From Stappia taiwanensis (GTDB taxonomy: Bacteria; Pseudomonadota; Alphaproteobacteria; Rhizobiales; Stappiaceae), in NCBI RefSeq assembly GCF_014635285.1, contig NZ_BMCR01000001.1, positions 620,001 through 684,000 of the forward strand: 64,000 nucleotides of DNA, read 5' to 3'. The number at the start of each line of letters is the position of its first letter. Within the stretch, counting starts at the first letter, position 1. Shown piece after piece: positions 36,321-43,604 of the stretch. The notes under the pieces were generated by a model. That model was not told the origin of the DNA and searched no databases. It saw only the letters and a program-made list of their open reading frames with translations. Made by a program: the position numbers and the translations under genes.

Positions 36321-37220
36321 ATGTTCGACGGCTTTCGCACTGAGCGGATTTCCTTGGCCAATGGTCTGACCATACAGGCGCGCATTGGCGGCGACGGCCC
36401 GCCCGTGTTGCTGCTGCATGGCTATCCGCAAAGCTCGGCCTGCTGGCACAAGGTGGCACCGCTGTTGGTCGCAGCGGGGTTCAGCGTGGTTGCCACGGAT
36501 TTGCGAGGCTATGGCGCCTCCGACAAACCGGCGTCGCGGAGCCATCACGCGACCTACTCCAAACGCGCAATGGCCGCCGATCAGGTCGAAGTGATGCGCC
36601 GGTTGGGGCATGACCGGTTCTTCCTCGCCGGACACGACCGGGGCGGACGGGTTGCCCATCGCCTCGCGCTCGACCATCCCGATGCGGTCCGAAAAGTAGC
36701 GGTACTCGACATTGCGCCCACGGCCGCCATGTACGCCCGGACAGACAGAGCATTCGCCACCGGCTACTATCACTGGTTCTTCCTGATCCAGCCCGCCCCC
36801 TTGCCCGAACGCCTGATTGCCGCCGACCCGGACTTTTTCCTGCGCAGCAAGCTGATGGCCTGGGGGCGCAGCGCTGCGGATGTTTTCGCCGATGAGGCTG
36901 TCGAAGAGTATCTGACGAGCTTTCGCGATCCGGCCTGTATCAGCGCGAGTTGCGAGGATTATCGCGCGGCAGCCACCATTGACCTGCGGCACGACGCGGA
37001 CGACGCGAACCGGCGGATCGAAGCCCCGCTCCTGGCCTTGTGGGGAGCGAAAGGCTTTGTCGGCCAGCATTTCGATGTCGAAAAGCTCTGGCGCGAGCGC
37101 GCGCGCCAGGTCTCCGGCATGGGGCTTCCCGGCGGACACTTCCTGCCCGAGGAAGCACCAAAGGAGACAGCCGATGCGCTTCTCGCGTTCTTCGCAGGTG
37201 ACGACCGGCAGGACGCATGA
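36321..37220 (+). CDS. Haloacetate (fluoroacetate) dehalogenase-like alpha/beta hydrolase
   Basis: 299 aa from the ATG at 36321, which has GGGAG 5 nt upstream; an ATG at 36285 has a poorly spaced site. The expected fluoroacetate dehalogenase residues are present with an almost constant offset: nucleophile D106 in GHDRGGR, carboxylate-binding R107 and R110, acid D130, halide-pocket H151-W152 (YYHWFF) and W181, Y214, and catalytic H273 (GGHFLPEE). In the characterised Rhodopseudomonas enzyme these are D110, R111, R114, D134, H155, W156, W185, Y219 and H280. Hydrolytic removal of fluoride from fluoroacetate is therefore plausible. Divergent from a LysR gene. Confidence 0.82.
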   Translation: MFDGFRTERISLANGLTIQARIGGDGPPVLLLHGYPQSSACWHKVAPLLVAAGFSVVATDLRGYGASDKPASRSHHATYSKRAMAADQVEVMRRLGHDRFFLAGHDRGGRVAHRLALDHPDAVRKVAVLDIAPTAAMYARTDRAFATGYYHWFFLIQPAPLPERLIAADPDFFLRSKLMAWGRSAADVFADEAVEEYLTSFRDPACISASCEDYRAAATIDLRHDADDANRRIEAPLLALWGAKGFVGQHFDVEKLWRERARQVSGMGLPGGHFLPEEAPKETADALLAFFAGDDRQDA

Positions 37221-37261
37221 CGAGATGCCCGCGCGCCCATCCGGCCGAGGCATCGAACACG

Positions 37262-37300
37262 AAACGACCCGGCGCGGGGCAGCCCCGGCCGGGTCGTTTT
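37262..37300. terminator. Terminator between the dehalogenase gene and the ABC permease gene
   Basis: AAACGACCCGG / CCGGGTCGTTT, an 11 bp perfect stem with an inner GGGGC-GCCCC-like hairpin, then TTTT on the plus strand (about 41 bp after the dehalogenase stop). A second hairpin GCACTCCC / GGGAGTGC at 37315-37338 lies just downstream of the minus-strand permease stop. The pair can serve both converging transcripts. Confidence 0.8.
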
Positions 37301-37353
37301 GTCATTCGCCCGTCGCACTCCCTGAAAAAAGGGAGTGCCGCCTGTACGGCTGG

Positions 37354-38187
37354 TTACTTCTTCCAGCGCACGAAGTAGCGTTCGAGCATGGTCACGAAGC
37401 CGAACACCGACAGGCCCATCAGGCTGAGCAGCAGGATCTGCGCGAAGACGCGACCGACGCGCAGCTGACTGGCGGCCACGCGGACCAGCTCGCCAAGACC
37501 CTCGCCGCCGCCCATGTACTCGCCAACGACCACGCCGATGACGCTCCACACCGCCGCCAGCTTCAGCCCGGCGAAGATATAGGGCGTGGCGAACGGCATC
37601 TGCAGCTTGATCAGGGTCTGCCAACGGTTGGCCTCAAGCGACCGGAACAGCATGGCCATGCTGCTGTCGGTCGCAGCAAGTCCCGCCGCCGTGTTGATGG
37701 TGACGGGGAAGAAGGAAATGAACGCCGCCATCATGATCTTGGATTCGATGCCGAAGCCGAACCAGGCCACGAACAGCGGCGCGAAGGCGACCTTCGGCAT
37801 GGTGTTGATCGCCACCACATAGGGCATGATCGCCTTGCGGCCGAAGGCGGTGGCGCCGATAATCATCCCGAGCGTCAGGCCGATGGCCGAGGCAAGGGCG
37901 AAGCCGAACACCACCTCCACCAGGGTGATCCAGGTGGCATGGGCCACATAGCCGCCGCTGAACAGGTTCTTCAGCGTGAAGATCAGGTCCTGCAGCACCT
38001 GATAGGGCCCCGGCAGCACCAGTTCGGAAATACCGCTGTAGCTGACCGCGCCTTGCCAGACGCCAACAATCGCCGCGCCAAACAGGAGCACGAGCAGCCA
38101 TTGCGGCGTGCGCTCGACCAGCGTCTTGCGCTCGTTCTCGGCCAGGGCAATGAGGGTTTCGGGATCGACAGACTGGGTCTCAGACAT
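37354..38187 (-). CDS. ABC importer permease (SsuC/TauC/ThiX type)
   Basis: 277 aa inner-membrane permease. About six hydrophobic segments are visible, and the EAA-like cytoplasmic loop appears as the stretch around SSMAMLFRSLEANRWQTLIKLQMPFATPYIFAGLKLA. The family is the nitrate/taurine/sulfonate/NMT1-associated importer group. The start at 38187 overlaps the end of the ATPase gene by 8 bp. It is the last gene of the fah-transporter unit. Confidence 0.9.
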   Translation of the reverse strand: MSETQSVDPETLIALAENERKTLVERTPQWLLVLLFGAAIVGVWQGAVSYSGISELVLPGPYQVLQDLIFTLKNLFSGGYVAHATWITLVEVVFGFALASAIGLTLGMIIGATAFGRKAIMPYVVAINTMPKVAFAPLFVAWFGFGIESKIMMAAFISFFPVTINTAAGLAATDSSMAMLFRSLEANRWQTLIKLQMPFATPYIFAGLKLAAVWSVIGVVVGEYMGGGEGLGELVRVAASQLRVGRVFAQILLLSLMGLSVFGFVTMLERYFVRWKK

Positions 38188-39001
38188 GCGCCGCTTCCTT
38201 TTCGCCGCCGAACAACAGGTCGTGAATCTCACGCACGTACTCGTTGAACCGGGTGCTGGTGATCATGTCCGAGGTGCGCGGGCGCGGCAGGTCGATCTCG
38301 ATGCGCTTGACGATCCGCCCCGGGCGCGGCGACATCACGAACACCGCATCGGCGAGGAACACCGCTTCCTGGATCGAGTGGGTGACGATGATCGCCGTTG
38401 CCTCACGCGAGCGGCAGATGCGTTCGAACTCCACGTTCATCTGCTCGCGGGTGAACTCGTCCAGCGCGCCGAACGGCTCATCGAGAAGCAGAAGCTCCGG
38501 CTGGGTGACCAGCATCCGGCAGATCGCCGCCCGCTGGGCCATGCCGCCGGACAATTCGCCCGGCACCGCGTGGGCAAACTCCGCAAGGCCGGCCATCTGC
38601 AGAAGCTGCATGGCCCGGTCCCGGGCGGCCTTGGCCGCTCCGCGCCCCTCGCGGATCTCGATCGGCAACAGCACGTTTTCCAGCACGCTGCGCCAGGGCA
38701 ACAGCGTCGGCTGCTGGAACATGATGCCGATCTGCTCGTTCGGACCGGTCAGCTTGTCGCCCTTGAGCTGGATCTCGCCGCCGGTCGCCGGGATCAGCCC
38801 GGCAATCATCTTCAGGACCGTGGACTTGCCGCAACCGCTCGCGCCGACGAGAGAGGCCAGTTGGCCCCTCTCCAGATCGAACGACACATCCTTCGCAGCA
38901 TGAATGATGTCGCTTTGACCCTGTCTCGCGCGGCGGTAATGCTTGTTCACATTGGTGAGACGGAGAATGGGTGCTCCGTCAGGCCGCGGTGCATGCATCA
39001 T
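38180..39001 (-). CDS. ABC importer ATPase (SsuB/TauB type)
   Basis: 273 aa. Walker A GASGCGKST, Q-loop in GIMFQQPTLLPWRSV, signature ELSGGMAQRAAICR, Walker B ELLLLDEPFGALDEFTREQ and the H-loop in IIVTHSIQEAVFLAD are intact. It overlaps the substrate-binding protein gene by 4 bp (ATGA) and the permease by 8 bp, so all three are translationally coupled. Confidence 0.94.
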   Translation of the reverse strand: MMHAPRPDGAPILRLTNVNKHYRRARQGQSDIIHAAKDVSFDLERGQLASLVGASGCGKSTVLKMIAGLIPATGGEIQLKGDKLTGPNEQIGIMFQQPTLLPWRSVLENVLLPIEIREGRGAAKAARDRAMQLLQMAGLAEFAHAVPGELSGGMAQRAAICRMLVTQPELLLLDEPFGALDEFTREQMNVEFERICRSREATAIIVTHSIQEAVFLADAVFVMSPRPGRIVKRIEIDLPRPRTSDMITSTRFNEYVREIHDLLFGGEKEAAHV

Positions 39002-40038
39002 TCGTCTCCAAGGTTCTCGACGAACTCGTTGGTGTAGACCACCGACAGATCCTCGATCGGCGCATCCAGCTCACCGGTGCTCAGAAGGCTCTTGTGCCAG
39101 GCGTCCCAACCGCTCTCTGGCAGGTAGCCGAGTTTGTTGGCACCGACCGGCATGTACTGCTGATTGACGGTCTCAAGCAGCGCCCGGGCATAGGCGGCAC
39201 GCTCCACTTCCTGCGGATTGTAGGTCTCGCCATCCTTCAGCACGCCATCCGGGTTCTTCATGCCCCAGAGCGTCGCCTTGTGCACCGCCTTGGCAAAGCC
39301 GGCGACCATTTCCGGGGAGTCGCGGTAGATATCGCCGCGCACCGCCAGGCCGTTGCCGAACAGGTCGAGCCCTTCCGGCGTCAGATCGAACACGTCGACG
39401 CCGCGATCCTTGAGAACGGCAATGCCGGTGAAGGAGGCGGCAAAGGCGTGGATCGTGTCGCGCTGGAACGCGGTCACGGCCATGCCTTCCTGACCGATGG
39501 TGACGAACTTGTACTCGTCCGGCTGCACGCCAACGGAGCCAAGCGCGCTGCGGGCGAAGGAGACTTCGGCGCCGTCGGCGGTGGAGACACCGATCTGCTT
39601 GCCGCGCAAGCCCTCGGCGGAGGTGATGCCGTCGTTGCGGTCACCGGCGAGCATGAACAGCCCGCGCGAGAACAGGTTGTAGAAGAACTTCACATCGGCG
39701 CCGCGCGCCACCGCGTTCAGCGCCGGGCCCGGTCCGGGCGCGCCGAACTCGGCCCGGCCAGCGGCCATCGCCTGCAACACGGCGCCCGACCCGTCGAGGC
39801 TCTTGATCGTGACCTCAAGCCCTTCCTCGGCGAAGAAGCCCTGCTGCTGGGCCACAATCATCGGATACCAGGCCATTGCCGAGGAGCCCGGCAGCACGAT
39901 GGTCACCGGCTTCAGCTCCTCGGCCGTTGCCAGGCTCCCGCCCATCAGGAGCGCGGCGGCGGCAATTCCCGTGCGCCGCAGGTTGCCGCCAACCCAGCCG
40001 GCCACCCTCTCCATCACCGTCATGCGATCTTTCGTCAT
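38998..40038 (-). CDS. ABC importer substrate-binding protein, NMT1/THI5-like
   Basis: 346 aa periplasmic binding protein. The start at 40038 is set by AGGGAGGACTAC upstream. A signal peptide is visible (GNLRRTGIAAAALLMGGSLATAEE). The fold signature of the NMT1/SsuA group is present: YPMIVAQQQGFFAEEGLEVTIKSLDGSGAVLQAMAAGRAEF, then LRGKQIGVSTADGAEVSFARSAL. The ligand cannot be predicted; relatives bind sulfonates, pyrimidines, riboflavin precursors or aromatics. It lies 48 bp downstream of the fumarylacetoacetase gene, which suggests an aromatic or acylpyruvate-related substrate. Confidence 0.88.
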   Translation of the reverse strand: MTKDRMTVMERVAGWVGGNLRRTGIAAAALLMGGSLATAEELKPVTIVLPGSSAMAWYPMIVAQQQGFFAEEGLEVTIKSLDGSGAVLQAMAAGRAEFGAPGPGPALNAVARGADVKFFYNLFSRGLFMLAGDRNDGITSAEGLRGKQIGVSTADGAEVSFARSALGSVGVQPDEYKFVTIGQEGMAVTAFQRDTIHAFAASFTGIAVLKDRGVDVFDLTPEGLDLFGNGLAVRGDIYRDSPEMVAGFAKAVHKATLWGMKNPDGVLKDGETYNPQEVERAAYARALLETVNQQYMPVGANKLGYLPESGWDAWHKSLLSTGELDAPIEDLSVVYTNEFVENLGDE

Positions 40039-40086
40039 GTAGTCCTCCCTAACAGCATGATTATTCATGCGTTCTCATGTGCAAGA

Positions 40087-41409
40087 TCACTCCTGCACGG
40101 CCGGCAGCACCATGCCCCGGCATTCCCCGAAACCAATCGAGCGGAACCCGTCGCGCTCGCATTGGCCGGCGAAAACAACCTCGTCGTAGTCGTGCAGGAA
40201 GCCCCGCGTTTCCCCCTCGCCGAGGGCGAGCGGCTCGGCACCGCGGCGGGTCAGCTCCATCATCGAGCCTTGCGATCCCTCCGCCTCGCCGGAAATCGTG
40301 CCGCTGGCGATCATGTCGCCGGCGACCAGCGGACAACCGTTCGACATGTGGTGCGTCACCATCTGGGCGAAGGTCCAGTAGAGCCCGGCGGAATTGGTCT
40401 CGGCGATCACGTGTGGCGCTCCCTCGCCCGCCTCCATGGCCTTGCCGCGCAGCCCGACCTGCAAGCGGATATCCAGCGCGCCGGCGGCCGCGTCGTCGCT
40501 GTCGGCGAGGTAGTCAAGCAGCGCCGGATCGCCAGCCTCACGCGCCCGCGCCGGGACCTGGAATGGCGCCAACGCCGCGCGGGTCACCACCCAGGGCGAA
40601 ATGCTGGTGGCGAAGCTCTTGGCCAGGAACGGCCCGAGCGGCTGGTATTCCCAGGCCTGGATGTCCCGCGCGCTCCAGTCGTTGACGAGACAGAAGCCGA
40701 ACAGGCGCTCACGCGCTGCAGCAAGCGGCATCGGACCGCCCTTGTTGGTCGGGCCGCCAATGAAGGCGCCAAGCTCCAGCTCGAAATCGAGCATGCGGCA
40801 CGGCGCAAACACCACGCCATCTTGCTGGCGCAACTGCCCGCTCGGCCGGTGCACATCGGTTCCCGAAACGACAATCGACGAGGCCCGTCCGTGGTAGCCG
40901 ATCGGCAAGCTTTTGAAGTTCGGAAACAGCGGATTGTCCGGCCGGAAGATCTTGCCGATGTTGGTGGCGTGCTCCACCGAGCAGTAGAAATCCGTGTAAT
41001 CGCCGATCTTCGCCGGCACCACCATGCGCAAGCCGTCCTGCGGCAGAAGACAAGCCTCCAACTGCCCCTGAAGCGCGGAGCCTTTCCGCAGCGCTTGGCT
41101 GAGCCAGAGGCGAAGGGCCTGCCAGTCGGCCGGCGGCCGCGCCATCAGCCCATTCAGAGTCCCTGCGGTAAGCACGACACGCGCCGCGCCTCCCATCAGA
41201 TCATCGAACACACCAAGGTCCACGCAGGCAGTCAGGTCCAGCGCCTGATCGCCAATGGCAACGACGATATGCCGTGCCGCGCCCTCGCCTGTCTCCGCCA
41301 CGCCGAACGGCAGGTTCTGAATCGGGAAGGAGCAACCAGGCGCATTCGCCGACGCTACCCAGCTTTCCAGTTTCGGATCGTGTGTCTCGTCTAGTCCCGG
41401 CACTTGCAT
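40087..41409 (-). CDS. fahA: Fumarylacetoacetase
   Basis: Hydrolyses fumarylacetoacetate to fumarate and acetoacetate, the last step of homogentisate (tyrosine/phenylalanine) breakdown. 440 aa, full length for the eukaryote-like FAH with its N-terminal SH3-like domain. Active-site motifs: GDYTDFYCSVEHATNIGKIF (metal Asp and catalytic His), LPIGYHGRASS, MLDFELELGAFIG (metal Glu pair), VNDWSARDIQAWEYQPLGPF (metal Asp) and the substrate-binding region SNGCPLVAGDMIASGTISG. No homogentisate dioxygenase or maleylacetoacetate isomerase is in the window. First gene of a unit with an ABC importer, divergent from a GntR gene. Confidence 0.95.
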   Translation of the reverse strand: MQVPGLDETHDPKLESWVASANAPGCSFPIQNLPFGVAETGEGAARHIVVAIGDQALDLTACVDLGVFDDLMGGAARVVLTAGTLNGLMARPPADWQALRLWLSQALRKGSALQGQLEACLLPQDGLRMVVPAKIGDYTDFYCSVEHATNIGKIFRPDNPLFPNFKSLPIGYHGRASSIVVSGTDVHRPSGQLRQQDGVVFAPCRMLDFELELGAFIGGPTNKGGPMPLAAARERLFGFCLVNDWSARDIQAWEYQPLGPFLAKSFATSISPWVVTRAALAPFQVPARAREAGDPALLDYLADSDDAAAGALDIRLQVGLRGKAMEAGEGAPHVIAETNSAGLYWTFAQMVTHHMSNGCPLVAGDMIASGTISGEAEGSQGSMMELTRRGAEPLALGEGETRGFLHDYDEVVFAGQCERDGFRSIGFGECRGMVLPAVQE

Positions 41410-41441
41410 CGTCTCGCCACGCTCGCAATTTGGTTACAAAC

Positions 41442-41462
41442 TTTGCATGCAAACAAGCATGC
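41442..41462. promoter_or_regulatory. Candidate GntR operator between fahA and gntR
   Basis: TTTGCATGCAAACAAGCATGC contains a perfect 12 bp palindrome (TTTGCATGCAAA) and a second GCATGC centred 12 bp away. It lies 33-53 bp upstream of the fahA start. Regulator binding is inferred from position and symmetry only. Confidence 0.4.
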
Positions 41463-41590
41463 TGATATGGATGCGTCAAGACATCCCTTTTGGCGATTGG
41501 ATTGGCGACATATATGAGAGATTGTGACGACGCGGGCTGCACAACGGCCGCAGAAACAACGGACAGACACCGAGAGACCCGGAAAGCCGC

Positions 41591-42439
41591 ATGAAAAATT
41601 CCATTGGCCTGCGCCCTGGAGACGAGAACTGGGTGATCGCCGGCCCACCGCGCCTGCCCCGCATTCCCCCGGCAGGAAGCGGCACACCCGAGTGGCTGGG
41701 TGATCTGGAAAACCAGGTGATCGCTGGCGCCGATTTCTGGCAGGTCGCGCATGACTTCCGCCAGATCGCCGCTGACGACGCCCCCGCCGGCACGCGTTTC
41801 GAAACACCCGTTGCCTTTGTCGAACTGGTCTACGAGGTGCTGCGCCTGGCGATTCGCACCGGCGCGCTGCCGACCGGCACACCATTGATCGAAGCGGAAA
41901 TCGGCGAGTCGCTCAGCGTCAGCCGGACACCGGTCCGCGAGGCGATGCAGCGCCTTTCCGCCGATGGACTGCTGTCGCGGCGCAAGCGGGGCTGGGAGGT
42001 CAAGAAGCTCGACATCACCCAGATTCGCGAATCCTACGAGGTGCGCATGTCGCTGGAGAGCTTCGCCACGGCGCAGGCGGCGATTCGCGCCACCGAAGCG
42101 GAACTGGCGGCGATTCTCGAGGCGACCAACGCCCGCTCCCGCCTCACCCATGCGGATCTGTCGGAACGGCTCACGTCAAACCGCGACCTGCACAACCGCA
42201 TCTACGCCGCCTCCGGCAACGAGCGGCTTGTCGATCTTATCAAAAAGAACACGCAGTATTATTTCGCCCACCGCTTCGCCCAGCTTGTGACGCCAGAGGA
42301 ATCGGCGCTGTTCCAGGATCAGCACGAGGAGATCGGCCGGGCGCTGGAGGCACGCGACCCGGGCGCCGCCGAAACCGCCGCCCGCCAGCACATCCAGTCC
42401 ACCTATCTGGTGTTCGAGAAGTTCTACAAGCTGCTGTAG
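41591..42439 (+). CDS. GntR/FadR-family regulator with N-terminal extension
   Basis: 282 aa. The winged helix starts only near residue 78: VELVYEVLRLAIRTGALPTGTPLIEAEIGESLSVSRTPVREAMQRLSADGLLSRRKRGWEV. The FCD ligand-binding domain follows (YEVRMSLESFATAQAAIRA..., SNRDLHNRIYAASGNERL with the metal-type Asp/His, QDQHEEIGRALEARD). About 75 extra residues precede the DNA-binding domain (LRPGDENWVIAGPPRLPRIP, GTPEWLGDLENQVIAGADF), unlike ordinary FadR-type proteins. The ATG at 41591 has GGAAAG upstream. It is divergent from fahA and likely controls the fah-transporter unit. Confidence 0.85.
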   Translation: MKNSIGLRPGDENWVIAGPPRLPRIPPAGSGTPEWLGDLENQVIAGADFWQVAHDFRQIAADDAPAGTRFETPVAFVELVYEVLRLAIRTGALPTGTPLIEAEIGESLSVSRTPVREAMQRLSADGLLSRRKRGWEVKKLDITQIRESYEVRMSLESFATAQAAIRATEAELAAILEATNARSRLTHADLSERLTSNRDLHNRIYAASGNERLVDLIKKNTQYYFAHRFAQLVTPEESALFQDQHEEIGRALEARDPGAAETAARQHIQSTYLVFEKFYKLL

Positions 42440-42466
42440 CGGCGGCCGGCAGCGCCATCCGCCGCC

Positions 42467-43459
42467 TTACAGATAACGCTCCAGCAAATTGGTGACCTCG
42501 CGGTCGCGCTTTGCCTCGGTCTTGCCACCGATCACCACGGCAATAATGCTCTTACCGCCGCGCCGCGCGGAGGCTGCCAGATTGTATCCGGCCTTGCTGA
42601 TGTAGCCGGTCTTGATGCCATCTACCCCGGCGACGCGGCCAAGCAGGTTGTTGGTGGTCTTGTAGGTCCGACCGTTGTAGGTAAAGCTGCGCGCGGTGAA
42701 ATTGCGCGCCCGCCTTGCATGGTTCCGCTTCAGCGCCCGGGCAAGGGTCGCCATGTCCCGCGCCGTCGTTACCTGGCCCGGGTCTTCCAGCCCGGAGGCA
42801 TTGACGAAATTGGTGCGCCGCATCCCCAGGCTGCGCGCCTTGCGGGTCATCCGATGGGCGAAGGCGGTCTCCGTGCCGCCGATGTTCTCCGCCACCACCA
42901 CGGCAACGTCATTGGCCGACTTGACCGCCAGCGCCCGAATGGCCTGATCCACCGTGATGGTGGTGCCGGCCTTCACGCCAATGCGCGCCGGAGGCTGGGA
43001 GGCGGCCTTCCGCGACACCGTCAGCGGGCTGTCGAGAGTGACAATCCCGGCATCGAGCGCATCGAACAGCAGATAGAGCGTCATCATCTTGGAGAGCGAG
43101 GCCGGGTTGCGCAGACCGTCCGCATCTTCCTCGTGCAGCACCTTGCCGCTGCGCGCATCGATGACGATCGCCGAATGCGCCCGCGCCACGGCGCCGCCGG
43201 ACGGGGCCAGTGCCAGCGAGGCGGGCCCGGGCGCCCGCGGCGCAGTGCCCACCGCCGAGGCAGCCAGCATGGCGTTTTCGGGAGCCGCCCCCCCATCTGG
43301 AAGAGCATCCGAAGTTTGGCCGGTCTGAACCGCTCCGGCCGCGACGGGCGACGCCATCCGGCCGGCGCTTCCCGAAGGCGCGGTCTGACACCCTGCGAGC
43401 GCGGCAATGGCCAGCGCCGCGATCCCGCACCGCAGCCACCTCAGGCCCTGCCCAGTCAT
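42467..43459 (-). CDS. D-alanyl-D-alanine carboxypeptidase, lipoprotein
   Basis: 330 aa penicillin-binding protein of the S11/DacA group that trims the pentapeptide side chain of peptidoglycan. An N-terminal lipobox is visible (IAALAIAALAGCQTA, Cys24 as lipid anchor). After a Pro/Ala-rich linker of about 80 residues come the three catalytic motifs: SxxK in NPASLSKMM, SxN in VKSANDVAVVV and KTG in DGIKTGYISKAGY. The C-terminal PBP5-type domain is absent, giving a short form. The ATG at 43459 is preferred because the lipoprotein signal begins there; a GTG at 43498 is possible. Confidence 0.9.
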   Translation of the reverse strand: MTGQGLRWLRCGIAALAIAALAGCQTAPSGSAGRMASPVAAGAVQTGQTSDALPDGGAAPENAMLAASAVGTAPRAPGPASLALAPSGGAVARAHSAIVIDARSGKVLHEEDADGLRNPASLSKMMTLYLLFDALDAGIVTLDSPLTVSRKAASQPPARIGVKAGTTITVDQAIRALAVKSANDVAVVVAENIGGTETAFAHRMTRKARSLGMRRTNFVNASGLEDPGQVTTARDMATLARALKRNHARRARNFTARSFTYNGRTYKTTNNLLGRVAGVDGIKTGYISKAGYNLAASARRGGKSIIAVVIGGKTEAKRDREVTNLLERYL

Positions 43460-43604
43460 GCCCTCATGCGTCACACCCAGATCTCCATCATCCGTCACGC
43501 CCCCGCGCCGCGCCGGACCATATAGAAACGCTGTTCACGGCGAAACCATGCCGCAGCGTTACGATGAATTTTCCGGTGCAATCCGGGCATGAGGCCTTTT
43601 CCCG

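Noticed and set aside
38971-41394. Plus-strand open frame of about 807 codons opposite the binding protein and fahA genes
   Set aside because: It spans two unrelated minus-strand genes and their spacer, which a real gene would not do; His/Arg-rich translation without motifs.
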